Assembly: GCA_964466745.1 (NCBI GenBank)
Contig: CAYXOX010000003.1
Coordinates: 1 to 64,000, forward strand
Direction of reading: 5' to 3'
DNA from: CAYXOX01 sp964466745
GTDB lineage: Bacteria > Pseudomonadota > Alphaproteobacteria > Rhodobacterales > Rhodobacteraceae
DNA: 64,000 nucleotides
Part shown: in pieces, positions 8,201 through 17,349 of the stretch
How positions within the stretch are numbered: the first letter of the stretch is position 1
Layout of the letters: each line of letters begins with the position of its first letter
Notes under the pieces: generated by a model
What the model saw: only the letters and a program-made list of their open reading frames with translations
What the model was told of the DNA's origin: nothing
Database searches by the model: none
Program-made: the position numbers and the translations under genes

Positions 8201-8471
8201 TGGAGCCCGCTCGCACAGAGGGGGCGGAACGGCCGGAATCCGGCCGGCCTGCCGGCCGGAAGCAGCTTCAGCAGCGCCCCGAGAACATATTAAATAACTG
8301 TTTCCATTATTTTTTGATGGCGCCCGGACGCCCGCGCGCCCCTTTCGCGGAGACGGCCTGGCCGGCATCTCCGCCGGTGAGATAGAAAAATTCGGGCGCT
8401 TGACAGCTTCCCGCGCGGTATACCACTGTCGTGATGCCGCCGTGGGTCATGCCCGCGCCCGCGGCCTTAAA

Positions 8472-8491
8472 GAGACAGAACGAGACAGAAC
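8472..8491. repeat. 10-bp tandem repeat before the Dpp binding-protein gene
   Basis: GAGACAGAAC occurs twice in a row (8472-8481, 8482-8491), directly upstream of the AGGGGGGC ribosome-binding region of the gene at 8508. Confidence 0.8.
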
Positions 8492-8507
8492 AGGGGGGCA
8501 TCGCCAG

Positions 8508-9983
8508 ATGCTGATGAACAAGACCTTCACCGCCGCTGCCGTGGCCGCAGCGCTGGCGCTCGCCGCGCCGGCCTGGGCACAATCGGTTTCCATTGCAATC
8601 GGTTCGGAGCCGACCACGCTCGATCCGCAGCTGCGCGACGACGGCGGCGAGCGCGCGATCAGCGACAACATCTACGAAACGCTCCTGCAGCGCGACGCGC
8701 AGGGTACGCTTTCGCCGCTGCTGGCGGCCGACATGCCCCGCCAGGTGGACGCCACCACCTGGGAGGTCGATCTCAAGAGCGGGATCTCCTTCACCAACGG
8801 CGAGCCCTTCGATGCCGAGGCCGTGGCCTTCTCGGTGAACCGGATCATCGACCCGGAATTCAACTCCGAACAGGCGTCGTTCTTCGCCTCCATCACCGGG
8901 GCCGAGGCCGTGGACGGCGATACCGTGCGCATCTCGACCAGCGGGCCCGACCCTATTCTGCCCGCGCGCCTCTACTGGATGAAGATGGTTCCCCCGGAGG
9001 CGAGCCAGAACGAGGATTTCGCCTCCAACCCGGTGGGCACCGGCCCCTACATGCTGGACGCCTGGAACCGCGGCACTTCCATCGAGCTGGTGGCCAACCC
9101 CGATTACTGGGGCGACGCGCCCGAGGTGAAGGAAGCCGAATTCCGCTTCATCGGCGAGTTCGGCACCCGGCTTTCGAGCCTTCTGTCCGGCGAGACCGAT
9201 CTCATCACCAACCTTCTGCCCGAGTTCGTGGACCGGGTGCCGAACGCGGTTTCGGTGAGCGGGCTCGAACTGCCCATCATCATCCTCGACGTGGATGACG
9301 GCCCCACCGCCGACGTGCGCGTGCGCCAGGCGCTCAACCTCGCGGTCGACAAGCAGGCGCTGGCGGATTCGCTCTTCGCCGGCTTCGCCGACGTCGCGCA
9401 GGGCCAGCTGATGGCGCCCAGCTTCTTCGGCTTCAATCCCGACATCGAGGGCTATGCCTACGATCCGGACCGGGCGCGCGAGCTGATTGCAGAGGCCGGT
9501 GCGGAAGGCGTGGAGATCGAGCTTGTCGGCACCGCGGGCCGGTGGCTCAAGGACCGCGAGATCATCGAGGTGGTCGCGGCCTACTGGTCGGAGATCGGCG
9601 TCGTTCCCAACGTGCGGATCTTCGAGTTCGGCGAGTACCTGAACCGTCTCTTCGACCCCGAAACCCGGGCCGACGCGATCTTCGTGGTCTCCTCCAACGA
9701 GCTTCTCGACGCGGACCGTGCGCTCTCGGGCTACTATCACATGGACGGCGTGGGCGCCTCGAACAACAACGAGGACATGGCCGCCAAGATCGTGGCCGCT
9801 CGTGCGGAGACCGACGTGGCCGCCCGCGAGGCGCTCTACCACGACGTGCTCAACACCGCCTTCGAAGACGCGTATTTCACGTTCCTGCTCAACATCAACG
9901 ACATCTACGGCACCTCCGACCGGCTTTCCTGGGAGCCGCGGGTGGATGCCAAGCTGCTCGTCAAGACCATGAGCGTGGAATAA
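8508..9983 (+). CDS. Dpp/Opp-type ABC transporter substrate-binding protein
   Basis: A 491-aa periplasmic protein of SBP family 5 (peptide, opine or nickel). A clear signal peptide (KTFTAAAVAAALALAAPAWA) is cleaved after AWA. The mature part starts QSVSIAIGSEPTTLDPQL and shows the family blocks NIYETLLQRDAQG, NPVGTGPYMLDAW, NPDYWG and VRVRQALNLAVDKQAL. It captures the substrate for the permeases and ATPases that follow. A strong hairpin separates it from the permease gene, consistent with overproduction of the binding protein. Ligand identity cannot be read from the sequence; the neighbouring DapA-family and SDR genes suggest a small modified amino acid or peptide. Confidence 0.9.
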   Translation: MLMNKTFTAAAVAAALALAAPAWAQSVSIAIGSEPTTLDPQLRDDGGERAISDNIYETLLQRDAQGTLSPLLAADMPRQVDATTWEVDLKSGISFTNGEPFDAEAVAFSVNRIIDPEFNSEQASFFASITGAEAVDGDTVRISTSGPDPILPARLYWMKMVPPEASQNEDFASNPVGTGPYMLDAWNRGTSIELVANPDYWGDAPEVKEAEFRFIGEFGTRLSSLLSGETDLITNLLPEFVDRVPNAVSVSGLELPIIILDVDDGPTADVRVRQALNLAVDKQALADSLFAGFADVAQGQLMAPSFFGFNPDIEGYAYDPDRARELIAEAGAEGVEIELVGTAGRWLKDREIIEVVAAYWSEIGVVPNVRIFEFGEYLNRLFDPETRADAIFVVSSNELLDADRALSGYYHMDGVGASNNNEDMAAKIVAARAETDVAAREALYHDVLNTAFEDAYFTFLLNINDIYGTSDRLSWEPRVDAKLLVKTMSVE

Positions 9984-10047
9984 GCTACCGCGAACGCAAG
10001 TGCGGTGCCGGCGGCCTGCCGGCGCCGACTCACCGATCCGACTGGCA

Positions 10048-10072
10048 CGGGCCCGGGGAAATTCCGGGCCCG
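10048..10072 (+). terminator. Intercistronic hairpin between binding protein and permease
   Basis: CGGGCCCGG (10048-10056) and CCGGGCCCG (10064-10072) pair perfectly around a 7-base loop. Placed 64 bases after the binding-protein stop, it likely limits read-through or protects the upstream mRNA. No T-run. Confidence 0.5.
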
Positions 10073-10113
10073 CTGCTTCCGGGAAAACATCTACAGCACG
10101 AGGACCGCGGCCC

Positions 10114-11034
10114 ATGGGGCGCATGGCAATCAAACGCACTGTTGACGGGTTGATCGTGATCATCGGCGTGGTGGTCGTCGTCTTCGTGATCACCCGCCTG
10201 ATCGGCGACCCGGTGGACGTGATGCTGCCGCTCGAAGCCACGCCCGAGCAGCGCGCCGCCTTCGAGGCGCAGCTGGGCCTCGACCGGCCCATCGCCGTCC
10301 AGTTCGTCAATTACGTCTGGGATCTGACGCGGCTCGATTTCGGCAACTCGCTCTGGCTCGACAGGCCCGCCATGGAAGTTGTGTTCGAGCGCCTGCCGAT
10401 CACGCTGCTTCTGGTTTTCGCGTCCATCGTTCTGGCCACGGTCGTGGCGATCCCGCTTGGCATCGTGGCAGCCCTCAACCCCGGCAGCCTGATCGACCGG
10501 ATCACGGTCATCATCAGCCTCGTTGCGCTCTCGCTCCCACAGTTCTGGCTGGGCCTCCTGCTGATCGTGCTGTTCTCCGTTTCGCTCGGATGGCTGCCGA
10601 CGGGCGGCACCGGGAGTTTCGCCCATCTCGTGATGCCCGCCGTCACGCTCGCCCTGCCGGCGATGACCCGCATCGTCATGGTGGTGCGCTCGCAGATGAT
10701 CGACGAGCTCAACGCGCAATACATCAAGACAACCGAAGCCAAGGGGCTTTCGGGCCTGCGGATCGTGGGCGTGCACGCGCTGCGCAACGCCGCAGTGCCC
10801 GTGCTTACCCTCGTTTCCTGGGAGTTCATACGAATCCTGTCGGGCTACACGGTGGTGGTGGAGACGGTCTTCGCCTGGCCCGGGCTGGGCCTCGTGGCGC
10901 TGCAGGCCATCGAGCGGCAGGACCTGGTGCTGCTTCAGGCGATCGTTTTCGTGATCGCCGTGATGGTGGTTGTCTTCAACCTCGTGGTGGACGTCGCCTA
11001 CAAGGCGATCGATCCGCGCATCAAGCTGGACTGA
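10114..11034 (+). CDS. Dpp-type ABC permease (DppB-like)
   Basis: A 306-aa inner-membrane protein with about six helices and the DppB/OppB N-terminus AIKRTVDGLIVIIGVVVVVF. The periplasmic loop with LGLDRPIAVQF is typical, and the cytoplasmic EAA loop region appears as YIKTTEAKGLSGLRIVGVHALRNA. It partners the permease that follows 4 bases later. An ATG at 10123 is an alternative start; the one at 10114 has a GAGGA 9 bases upstream. Confidence 0.9.
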   Translation: MGRMAIKRTVDGLIVIIGVVVVVFVITRLIGDPVDVMLPLEATPEQRAAFEAQLGLDRPIAVQFVNYVWDLTRLDFGNSLWLDRPAMEVVFERLPITLLLVFASIVLATVVAIPLGIVAALNPGSLIDRITVIISLVALSLPQFWLGLLLIVLFSVSLGWLPTGGTGSFAHLVMPAVTLALPAMTRIVMVVRSQMIDELNAQYIKTTEAKGLSGLRIVGVHALRNAAVPVLTLVSWEFIRILSGYTVVVETVFAWPGLGLVALQAIERQDLVLLQAIVFVIAVMVVVFNLVVDVAYKAIDPRIKLD

Positions 11035-11038
11035 GCCC

Positions 11039-12064
11039 ATGTCCGACACGACCGACACCGGCATCGATGGCCACGACACCACCCCGGCAGAGGCCGCAGC
11101 GCTCGCCGCCGCCCCGCAGCCGGGCCGGAACGCGGCACTCTTCCGCGAGCTGTGGTCCGACAAGCCGGCCTTCCTCGGCGTAACGGTGCTGACGCTGATT
11201 CTCCTGATGGCGGTGTTCGCGCCGCTGCTCGCGCCCTACGATCCCGCGGCGCAATCGCTCATCAACCGGCTCAAGCCGCCGGTCTGGCAGGACGGCGGCA
11301 CCTGGGCCCATGTGCTCGGCACCGATCACCTGGGGCGCGACATGCTCAGCCGGCTCATCCACGGCAGCCGCATCTCGCTGATCGTGGGGGTATCGGTGGT
11401 GGTGGTCGCGGGCGCCTTCGGCGTGGCCTTCGGGCTGGTCTCCGGCTATTTCGGCGGCCGGGTCGACGCGATCTGCATGCGCATCGTCGACACGCTCATC
11501 GCCTTTCCGGGCCTGCTTCTTGCGCTCGTCATCCTCGCCGTGATCGGGCCCTCGATGACGACGGTGATCATCGTGCTCGCGCTCAACGGCTGGATGGTCT
11601 ACGCGCGGATGACCCGCGGCATCGTTCTTTCCGTGCGCCAGCTTCCCTATGTCGATGCCGCCGAGATGGTGGGCATGGGCTTCGCGCGGGTCATGGCGCG
11701 GCACATCCTGCCCAACCTCGCCTCGCCGCTGCTGACGCTCGGCATTCTCGAGTTCGCCCGCATCGTGCTGGCGGAAGCGGCGCTCAGCTTTCTCGGCCTC
11801 GGCATCCAGCCGCCGGCGACCTCCTGGGGGCTCGATGTGGCCAACGGGAAGGATTACCTCTTCATCGCGTGGTGGCTGGTGACCCTGCCGGGCCTTGCCA
11901 TCGCCATCACGGTGCTCGCCATCAATCTCGTGGCCTCCTGGGCGCGCGTCACCTCCGACCCGCAGGAGCGCGAGAAGCGTTTCGCCCGCGCGGTCGCCGC
12001 GCGCCTGCGTCGCCGCAAGCCAGCCAAGGAGAGCGAGGCCCCCGCGCCCGCGCCCGCCGAATGA
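11039..12064 (+). CDS. Dpp-type ABC permease (DppC-like)
   Basis: A 341-aa inner-membrane protein. The cytoplasmic N-terminus is longer than usual and alanine-rich. It is followed by the DppC hallmark HVLGTDHLGRDMLSRLIHGSRISL and the EAA loop EMVGMGFARVMARHILPN, and it ends in a charged tail ([20 protein letters not shown]). It pairs with the permease at 10114; its stop overlaps the start of the first ATPase gene (ATGA), indicating translational coupling. Confidence 0.9.
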   Translation: MSDTTDTGIDGHDTTPAEAAALAAAPQPGRNAALFRELWSDKPAFLGVTVLTLILLMAVFAPLLAPYDPAAQSLINRLKPPVWQDGGTWAHVLGTDHLGRDMLSRLIHGSRISLIVGVSVVVVAGAFGVAFGLVSGYFGGRVDAICMRIVDTLIAFPGLLLALVILAVIGPSMTTVIIVLALNGWMVYARMTRGIVLSVRQLPYVDAAEMVGMGFARVMARHILPNLASPLLTLGILEFARIVLAEAALSFLGLGIQPPATSWGLDVANGKDYLFIAWWLVTLPGLAIAITVLAINLVASWARVTSDPQEREKRFARAVAARLRRRKPAKESEAPAPAPAE

Positions 12065-13083
12065 CCGACCAGCCCCTCCTCGAGATCGACAACCTCAGCG
12101 TTCATTTCACCACCCGGCGCGGCACGGTCCAGGCGGTGCGCGGCGTTTCGCTCAGCATCGGCAAGGGCGAGACGCTGGGGCTCGTCGGCGAGAGCGGGTC
12201 GGGCAAGTCCGTCACCAGCCAGGCGGCCATGGGGCTCGTTCACGTGCCCGGCCAGATCGTGGGAGGAGACATCCGCTGGAAAGGCCGCTCGCTGCTCGGC
12301 GAGGAAGGCCGCGCCTACGCCCGCGCGGTGCGCGGCTGCCAGATGTCGATGATCTTCCAGGACGCGATGACCTCGCTCAACCCGCTGTTCACCTGCGGCG
12401 CCCAGATCGTCGAGGTGCTGCGGCGCCACATGGGGCTGTCGAAGGCGGCGGCCCGCGCCCGCGCCCGCGACCTGCTCGATCTCGTCGGCATCAACGCGCC
12501 CGACAAGCGCCTCGACCAGTACCCGTTCGAGATGTCCGGAGGGATGCGGCAACGGGTGATGATCGCCATGTCGCTGGCCTGCGAGCCCGAACTGCTCATC
12601 GCCGACGAGCCCACCACCGCGCTGGACGTGACCATCCAGGCCCAGATCCTCGAGCTTCTGGAGGATCTGCAGCAGAAGCTCGGCCTCTCGATCATCATGA
12701 TCACCCACGATCTCGGCGTGGTCGCCGGGCTCTGCCGCAGGGTTTCGGTGATGTACGGCGGCCAGATCGTCGAGGAAGGCGATGCCGATGCGCTCTTCGC
12801 CAACCCCGCGCATCCCTACACGATGGGGCTTCTGCGCTCCACGCCGCGGCTCGACGGCGGCACGACGCGGATGCTCGCCATCGATGGCCGCCCGCCCGAC
12901 CTCGCCTTCCCGCCGCCGGGCTGCGCCTTCGCGCCGCGCTGCCCCGCGGTGCAAGCCGATTGCGGCAGCGATCCGACCATGGCCAGCGTCGCGCCCGGCC
13001 GTCGTGCGGCCTGTCACCACCCCTTCACCGGCCCCTGGGCGGCCGAGGGCGAGGCACGGAGGCTGGCCTATGGCGCTGAGTGA
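12061..13083 (+). CDS. Dpp-type ABC ATPase (DppD-like)
   Basis: A 340-aa cytoplasmic ATPase. Walker [10 protein letters not shown]-loop [11 protein letters not shown], signature [12 protein letters not shown], Walker [13 protein letters not shown] and switch His (MITHDLGV) are all present. The C-terminal oligopeptide-family extension has the Cys motif [18 protein letters not shown], which in DppD homologues can bind an iron-sulfur cluster. It overlaps the previous gene by 4 bases and the next by 14. Confidence 0.92.
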   Translation: MTDQPLLEIDNLSVHFTTRRGTVQAVRGVSLSIGKGETLGLVGESGSGKSVTSQAAMGLVHVPGQIVGGDIRWKGRSLLGEEGRAYARAVRGCQMSMIFQDAMTSLNPLFTCGAQIVEVLRRHMGLSKAAARARARDLLDLVGINAPDKRLDQYPFEMSGGMRQRVMIAMSLACEPELLIADEPTTALDVTIQAQILELLEDLQQKLGLSIIMITHDLGVVAGLCRRVSVMYGGQIVEEGDADALFANPAHPYTMGLLRSTPRLDGGTTRMLAIDGRPPDLAFPPPGCAFAPRCPAVQADCGSDPTMASVAPGRRAACHHPFTGPWAAEGEARRLAYGAE

Positions 13084-14086
13084 GGCCATCGCCCCCGTGG
13101 CACGGACGGCCGATCCTCTCGTCGAGGTGGACGGGCTGACGATCCGCTTTCCCGGCGGGCGCGCCGGGTTCTGGGGCCAGCGGGCGCTGCAGGTGCACGC
13201 CGTCGAGAACGTGAACCTCTCCATTGCGCCGGGCGAAACCCTCGGGCTCGTGGGCGAAAGCGGCTCGGGCAAGACGACGCTTGGACGGGCGATCCTTCGG
13301 CGCGTGCCGGTGCACTCGGGGCGCATCCGCTTCGAGGGGCACGACATCACCGAGACGACGGGGCAGGAACTGCGGACCCTGCGCCGGCACATGCAGCTCA
13401 TCTTCCAGGATCCCTACGCGAGCCTGAACCCGCGGATGCGCGTGCTCGATCTCGTAGCGGAGCCGCTGATGGTGCACGGGCTGGTGCGCAACCGCCGCGA
13501 AGCCGCCGAACAGGTGCGCGAGCTGCTGGACCTGGTGGGCCTGCCCACCGACACGCTCGACCGCTACGCCCACGCCTTTTCCGGCGGCCAGCGCCAGCGG
13601 ATCGTGATCGCGCGCGCCCTGGCGCTGCGCCCGAACTTCATCGTGGCCGACGAGCCCGTCTCGGCGCTGGACGTGAGCGTCCGGGCCCAGGTGGTGAACC
13701 TCCTGCAGGATCTGCAGGCCGAGCTTGGGCTCACCTATCTCTTCATCGCCCACGACCTTTCGGTCGTGCAGCACATCTCCGACCGCATCGCGATCATGTA
13801 TGCCGGCTGCCTCGTGGAAATCGGCCCGACGGCGGCGATCTACGGCAGCCCCAAGCACCCCTATACCGAGGCGCTGCTCTCGGCCGTGCCGGTGCCCGAC
13901 CCGGCCGTGGAGCGCAAGCGCAAGCGCATCGTCTACCAGGGCGAGGTGCCCAACCCGATGGATCCGCCGCCGGGCTGCAGGTTCCAGGGCCGCTGCCCGC
14001 TGGCAACCTCGCAGTGCCGCGAAGCCGCGCCGCCGCTGGAGCTGAAGGGCGACGGGCATTTCGCGGCCTGCTGGAACCGCTCGTGA
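13070..14086 (+). CDS. Dpp-type ABC ATPase (DppF-like)
   Basis: A 338-aa second nucleotide-binding subunit. It shows Walker [11 protein letters not shown]-loop [13 protein letters not shown], signature [15 protein letters not shown], Walker [13 protein letters not shown] and switch His IAHDLSV. The C-terminal [18 protein letters not shown] motif is intact. It begins inside the end of the preceding ATPase gene, so the two are coupled and likely form a heterodimer. The next gene (DapA family) starts 166 bases later; I see no clear terminator in that gap. Confidence 0.92.
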   Translation: MALSEAIAPVARTADPLVEVDGLTIRFPGGRAGFWGQRALQVHAVENVNLSIAPGETLGLVGESGSGKTTLGRAILRRVPVHSGRIRFEGHDITETTGQELRTLRRHMQLIFQDPYASLNPRMRVLDLVAEPLMVHGLVRNRREAAEQVRELLDLVGLPTDTLDRYAHAFSGGQRQRIVIARALALRPNFIVADEPVSALDVSVRAQVVNLLQDLQAELGLTYLFIAHDLSVVQHISDRIAIMYAGCLVEIGPTAAIYGSPKHPYTEALLSAVPVPDPAVERKRKRIVYQGEVPNPMDPPPGCRFQGRCPLATSQCREAAPPLELKGDGHFAACWNRS

Positions 14087-14252
14087 GGGCACGGGCACAG
14101 CGGCTGGCGCCCCCCGGCGCCGCGCAGGCCGCTTCACGGCCATCGGCCCGCCGCGGTTCGGCCGAACGCTACCGCGCAGATCTTCCGGCGCCTTCCCGCC
14201 GAAGCACCGCCATATCCCCGCCGACGATCCTTCCGAAAGGAGCCTGCACGCC

Positions 14253-15200
14253 ATGACCGATTTCACCCCTGTCGTTACCGGCAGCTTCGTCGCCCTCATC
14301 ACGCCGATGAACGGCGATTACAGCGTGGATTTCGAAGGGTTCTCCACCCTGCTCGACTTCCAGCGCGAGGCCGGAACCTCGGCCGTGCTCATCATGGGCT
14401 CGTCCGGCGAGGTCACCATGCTCGCCCCCGAGGAGCGGCACGAGATCGTCCGGCGCACCATGGCCGCCAGGAAGAGCGGCATGCAGCACTGGTACGGCTG
14501 CACCGGCCCCACCACGGAGGCGACGATCGCCTATGTGAAACAGGCCGCGGCCGAGGGTGCGGACGGCGCGGTCGTGGCGGCGCCAAGCTACATCTGCGCC
14601 CCCGAGGCCGACATCCTGCGCTTCTTTCTCGACGTGGCCGATGCCTCGCCCATTCCCATCGGCATCTACAACAATCCCCCGCGCGTGAAGACCGATCTCG
14701 GCGTGGAGGCGATGCTGGAGCTGACCGCTCACCCCAACGTGGCGGTTCTGAAGGAAAGCACCTCCCGCGTGGGCCAGGTGGGGCGCGTCTGCGCTGCGAA
14801 GGCGCCCGTGGCGGTGATGTGCTGCTGCTCGCCCAACCTCGGGCTCGTCGTGCCCACCATGGCGCTCGGCGGCCACGGCACGGCGAACATGACCGGCAAC
14901 ATCATCCCCCGCGAGATGGCGGAGATCTCCACGCCGTGGGGGGACGACGGCGCCCAGGCCCTGCGCTTCCGCGAGGCATATCTCGCCAATCTTCCGATGC
15001 TCCATTTCGTCTACTCGGCGATCAACCCGGTGCCCGTGAAGAGCCTGATGCGCGCGGTGGGCCTGCCGGCGGGCCCGCTGCGGCGCCCCCTGAGCGGGCT
15101 CGACCGGGAGGGCCTTGCCCGCGGGCTGCAGATCGTGCGCGAGCTCGACCTCGATGCGCGCTACGGCTACCGCACCGACCTCGCCCTGGCGGCCGAGTGA
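14253..15200 (+). CDS. Dihydrodipicolinate synthase (DapA)-family lyase
   Basis: A 315-aa TIM-barrel class I aldolase. The Schiff-base Lys167 (VAVLKEST), Tyr139 (GIYNNPP) and the GSSGE loop (49-53) match the family. Family members cleave or dehydrate 2-keto acids: dihydrodipicolinate synthase, N-acetylneuraminate lyase, KDG aldolase, or pyrroline-hydroxycarboxylate deaminase. The position in a peptide-transporter operon argues for a catabolic role rather than lysine synthesis. AAAGGAG precedes the ATG. The unusual MCCCS stretch (around 190) is of unknown meaning. Its stop overlaps the GTG of the next SDR gene (GTGA). Confidence 0.85.
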   Translation: MTDFTPVVTGSFVALITPMNGDYSVDFEGFSTLLDFQREAGTSAVLIMGSSGEVTMLAPEERHEIVRRTMAARKSGMQHWYGCTGPTTEATIAYVKQAAAEGADGAVVAAPSYICAPEADILRFFLDVADASPIPIGIYNNPPRVKTDLGVEAMLELTAHPNVAVLKESTSRVGQVGRVCAAKAPVAVMCCCSPNLGLVVPTMALGGHGTANMTGNIIPREMAEISTPWGDDGAQALRFREAYLANLPMLHFVYSAINPVPVKSLMRAVGLPAGPLRRPLSGLDREGLARGLQIVRELDLDARYGYRTDLALAAE

Positions 15201-15955
15201 CTCAGTTGGATCGCGTCGTCCTCATCACGGGTGCTGCCAGCGGCATCGGCGCTGCGACGGCGCTCAAGCTCGCGGGCCCCGGCACCGCGCTGCTCCTCAC
15301 CACCCGCGCCAACTCCGACGGGCTGGAGAACACCGCCGCCGCCGCGCGCGAGGCCGGGGCGGCCGCCGAAACGGCGCTTTTCGATCTCGCCGAAACAGGC
15401 GCGGTCGACGCGCTCGTCGCGCAGGCGCGGGGGAGATTCGGGCGAATCGACCAGATCGTGTGCAATGCGGGACGGGCACTGAAATCCCAGTTCGGCGATT
15501 TCGGACGAGCCGAGATCGCACAGGCGATGGACATCAACACCATGCCCTTCGTCGAGCTGGTAACCGCAACCCGCGCGGATCTCGAAACCTCGAGCTGGGG
15601 CCGCGTGGTGGCGATAAGCAGCTTCGTGACGAACGATATCGGCATCAACGGGACGATCTTTCCCGTCACCGCGGCTTCGAAGGCTGCCCTCGAGGCCCTC
15701 GCGAAGACCCTCGCCTTCCAGCTGGCACCGACCGGCTGCACGGTGAACTGCGTGGCTCCGGGCTACACGCGGAAGGTGGGCGGGCACGCCGCTCTCCCCC
15801 TTGCCGCCTGGGAGGCTGCCGCCAAGGCGACTCCCTCGGGGCGCATCGCCGAACCCTCCGACATCGCGGCCGCCGTCGGCTTCCTGCTGTCGCGCGAGGC
15901 CGGCCACGTGACCGGGCAGATCCTGCGCGTTGACGGCGGGCTTTCCCTGCTCTGA
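15197..15955 (+). CDS. SDR-family oxidoreductase lacking the catalytic tyrosine
   Basis: A 252-aa Rossmann protein with TGAASGIG (11-18), CNAG (89-92), Ser142 (ISSF) and Lys162 (AASKAAL). The residue four before the lysine, normally Tyr, is Thr158 (VTAASK), so classical catalysis is doubtful or another residue substitutes. The C-terminus LRVDGG is normal. GTG at 15197 is chosen because it overlaps the lyase stop; TTG at 15206 is possible. It is the last gene of the Dpp operon and converges on the DadA-like gene, whose stop is only 10 bases away. Confidence 0.8.
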   Translation: MTQLDRVVLITGAASGIGAATALKLAGPGTALLLTTRANSDGLENTAAAAREAGAAAETALFDLAETGAVDALVAQARGRFGRIDQIVCNAGRALKSQFGDFGRAEIAQAMDINTMPFVELVTATRADLETSSWGRVVAISSFVTNDIGINGTIFPVTAASKAALEALAKTLAFQLAPTGCTVNCVAPGYTRKVGGHAALPLAAWEAAAKATPSGRIAEPSDIAAAVGFLLSREAGHVTGQILRVDGGLSLL

Positions 15956-15965
15956 GGCGCGCGGC

Positions 15966-17210
15966 CTAGAGCCCGAAACGCGCCGGCGCAAAGGGCGCGG
16001 CCCAGCCCGGCAGGGCGGCGCCGGCGATGCCCTCGGCGATCAGCTCGCCCGTTCCGGCGGAGGTGGAAAACCCGATGTGCTGGTGGCCGGTCGCGAGCCA
16101 GACACCGGGCGCGCCGGCAAGTGGCCCGATCGCCGGCAGAGTGTCGGGCAACGTCGGGCGCTCGGCGCTTTCCAGCGGGCCGATCTGCTCGCCGAGAGGC
16201 AGCAGCAGCCGCGCGCGCTCCAGCGCCTCCCGGGCCTGCCGCGCGCGTTTCGGGGCACCCGGCAGGCACAGTTCCGTGCCGGTGGAAATCTGGATGCCGT
16301 CGGGCCGCGGCGAAAGCACGATCCCGCCGGCGGTGTCGTGGACCGGCCTTTCGAGCCCGGCGTTCCCCACCGGCGCAACGCGCCGCAGGTACCCCCGCTC
16401 GCCCACCATGGGCAGCCGCAGACCGGCACGCGCGAGCAGCGTTCCCGTCCACGGACCGGCAGCAAGCACGACGTGGTCGGCCGCAAGCCGCTCGCCGCCG
16501 CCGAGCCGAAGCGCGGGAACGCCGAAATCCAACCCCGCCACCTCGGCACGCAGGAGCTTGCCCCCGAGGCTTCCGAAATGCGCCATGTAGGCCGCACCCA
16601 GCATTGCCGGGTCCCGCACCCATGCGCTTCCGGTCAGCCAGATGCCGTGCTCGAAACGGGGCGCGAGATGCGGCTCGAGATCCGCGAGCCCGTCTCGCCC
16701 GATCACCTCGTGGGCAACGCCATGGGCGGCGAACGTCTCCATCTGTGCCCGTGCCGCGGCCAGCGCCGCGGAGGTTTCGAACAGAAAGAGCCATCCGTTG
16801 TCATTTACTTGCGCCGTACACTTCACCTTTTCGATCAGCGCGTCGTGGCGCGTGCGCGACAGCCCGATCAGGCGATCGAGCGCGGCGACCCGCGCCTCGA
16901 ACCCGGGCGCCCGGGCCGCCCGGAGCGCGCGCAGCCCGAAGGGCAATGCCGCGCCGAGACAGGCGGGATTGATCCGGAAACCGGGCGAACGCCCCGTGGC
17001 CAGCCCAAGCGCCGCGCGCGGCAGCCCGGGGTTGACCATCGGCCAGAGCGAGGACGTGGCCAGAACCCCGGCGTTCCAGCGCGAGGCCTTCTGCAGCGGC
17101 TCGTCCCTGTCCACCAGCGTGACCGCGTAGCCCCGCTCGAGCAGCGAAAGCGCGGTGCAAAGCCCCACCATTCCCGCTCCCGCCACCGCAACCGTCTTGC
17201 CGCTGCCCAT
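15966..17210 (-). CDS. DadA-like FAD-dependent amino-acid oxidase/dehydrogenase
   Basis: A 414-aa FAD oxidoreductase of the D-amino-acid dehydrogenase/glycine oxidase (DAO) family. The dinucleotide motif is VAGAGMVGLCTALSLLERGY near the N-terminus, followed by the acidic VDRDEP, and the C-terminal FAD block is ATGHQHIGFSTSAGTGELIAEG. It would oxidatively deaminate an amino acid or imino acid and pass electrons to the membrane or O2. GGAGAAGG precedes the ATG. It is divergent from the Lrp regulator at 17350 (139-base gap), the usual layout for an amino-acid-responsive target. Substrate not determined. Confidence 0.85.
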   Translation of the reverse strand: MGSGKTVAVAGAGMVGLCTALSLLERGYAVTLVDRDEPLQKASRWNAGVLATSSLWPMVNPGLPRAALGLATGRSPGFRINPACLGAALPFGLRALRAARAPGFEARVAALDRLIGLSRTRHDALIEKVKCTAQVNDNGWLFLFETSAALAAARAQMETFAAHGVAHEVIGRDGLADLEPHLAPRFEHGIWLTGSAWVRDPAMLGAAYMAHFGSLGGKLLRAEVAGLDFGVPALRLGGGERLAADHVVLAAGPWTGTLLARAGLRLPMVGERGYLRRVAPVGNAGLERPVHDTAGGIVLSPRPDGIQISTGTELCLPGAPKRARQAREALERARLLLPLGEQIGPLESAERPTLPDTLPAIGPLAGAPGVWLATGHQHIGFSTSAGTGELIAEGIAGAALPGWAAPFAPARFGL

Positions 17211-17349
17211 CACCTTCTCCGCGCTGTCTGCGCGCCTGCGCGCGCGCGCAGCTTGCTCTCGCCGCGCCGGGAAGGCCAGCCGCTCCGGGCTTGACCGGGC
17301 GCCCCGGCACGGAGAGACTCCGGCATTTCACCGGAGCGGCGGCAAAACG

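Larger units (their letters stand above)
8090..8507. promoter_or_regulatory. 418-bp divergent control region between TauE and the Dpp importer
   Basis: No gene is supported here. It holds the leftward TauE promoter (8172-8200); an AT-rich block at 8286-8317 with the inverted repeat AAATAA-N9-TTATTT (8292-8312); a perfect -35 hexamer TTGACA (8400-8405) followed by the palindrome GGTATACC (8417-8424), an operator candidate; and two perfect tandem copies of GAGACAGAAC (8472-8491) just before the ribosome-binding site. Confidence 0.5.

Noticed and set aside
14253..15200. Calling the DapA-family gene dapA for lysine synthesis
   Set aside because: It sits in a peptide-importer operon and family members have many lyase functions; only the fold and Schiff-base lysine are supported.
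17211..17349. GC-alternating stretch between the DadA-like gene and lrp as a hairpin regulator
   Set aside because: Runs of CGCG give many weak self-pairings; no distinct stem stood out.
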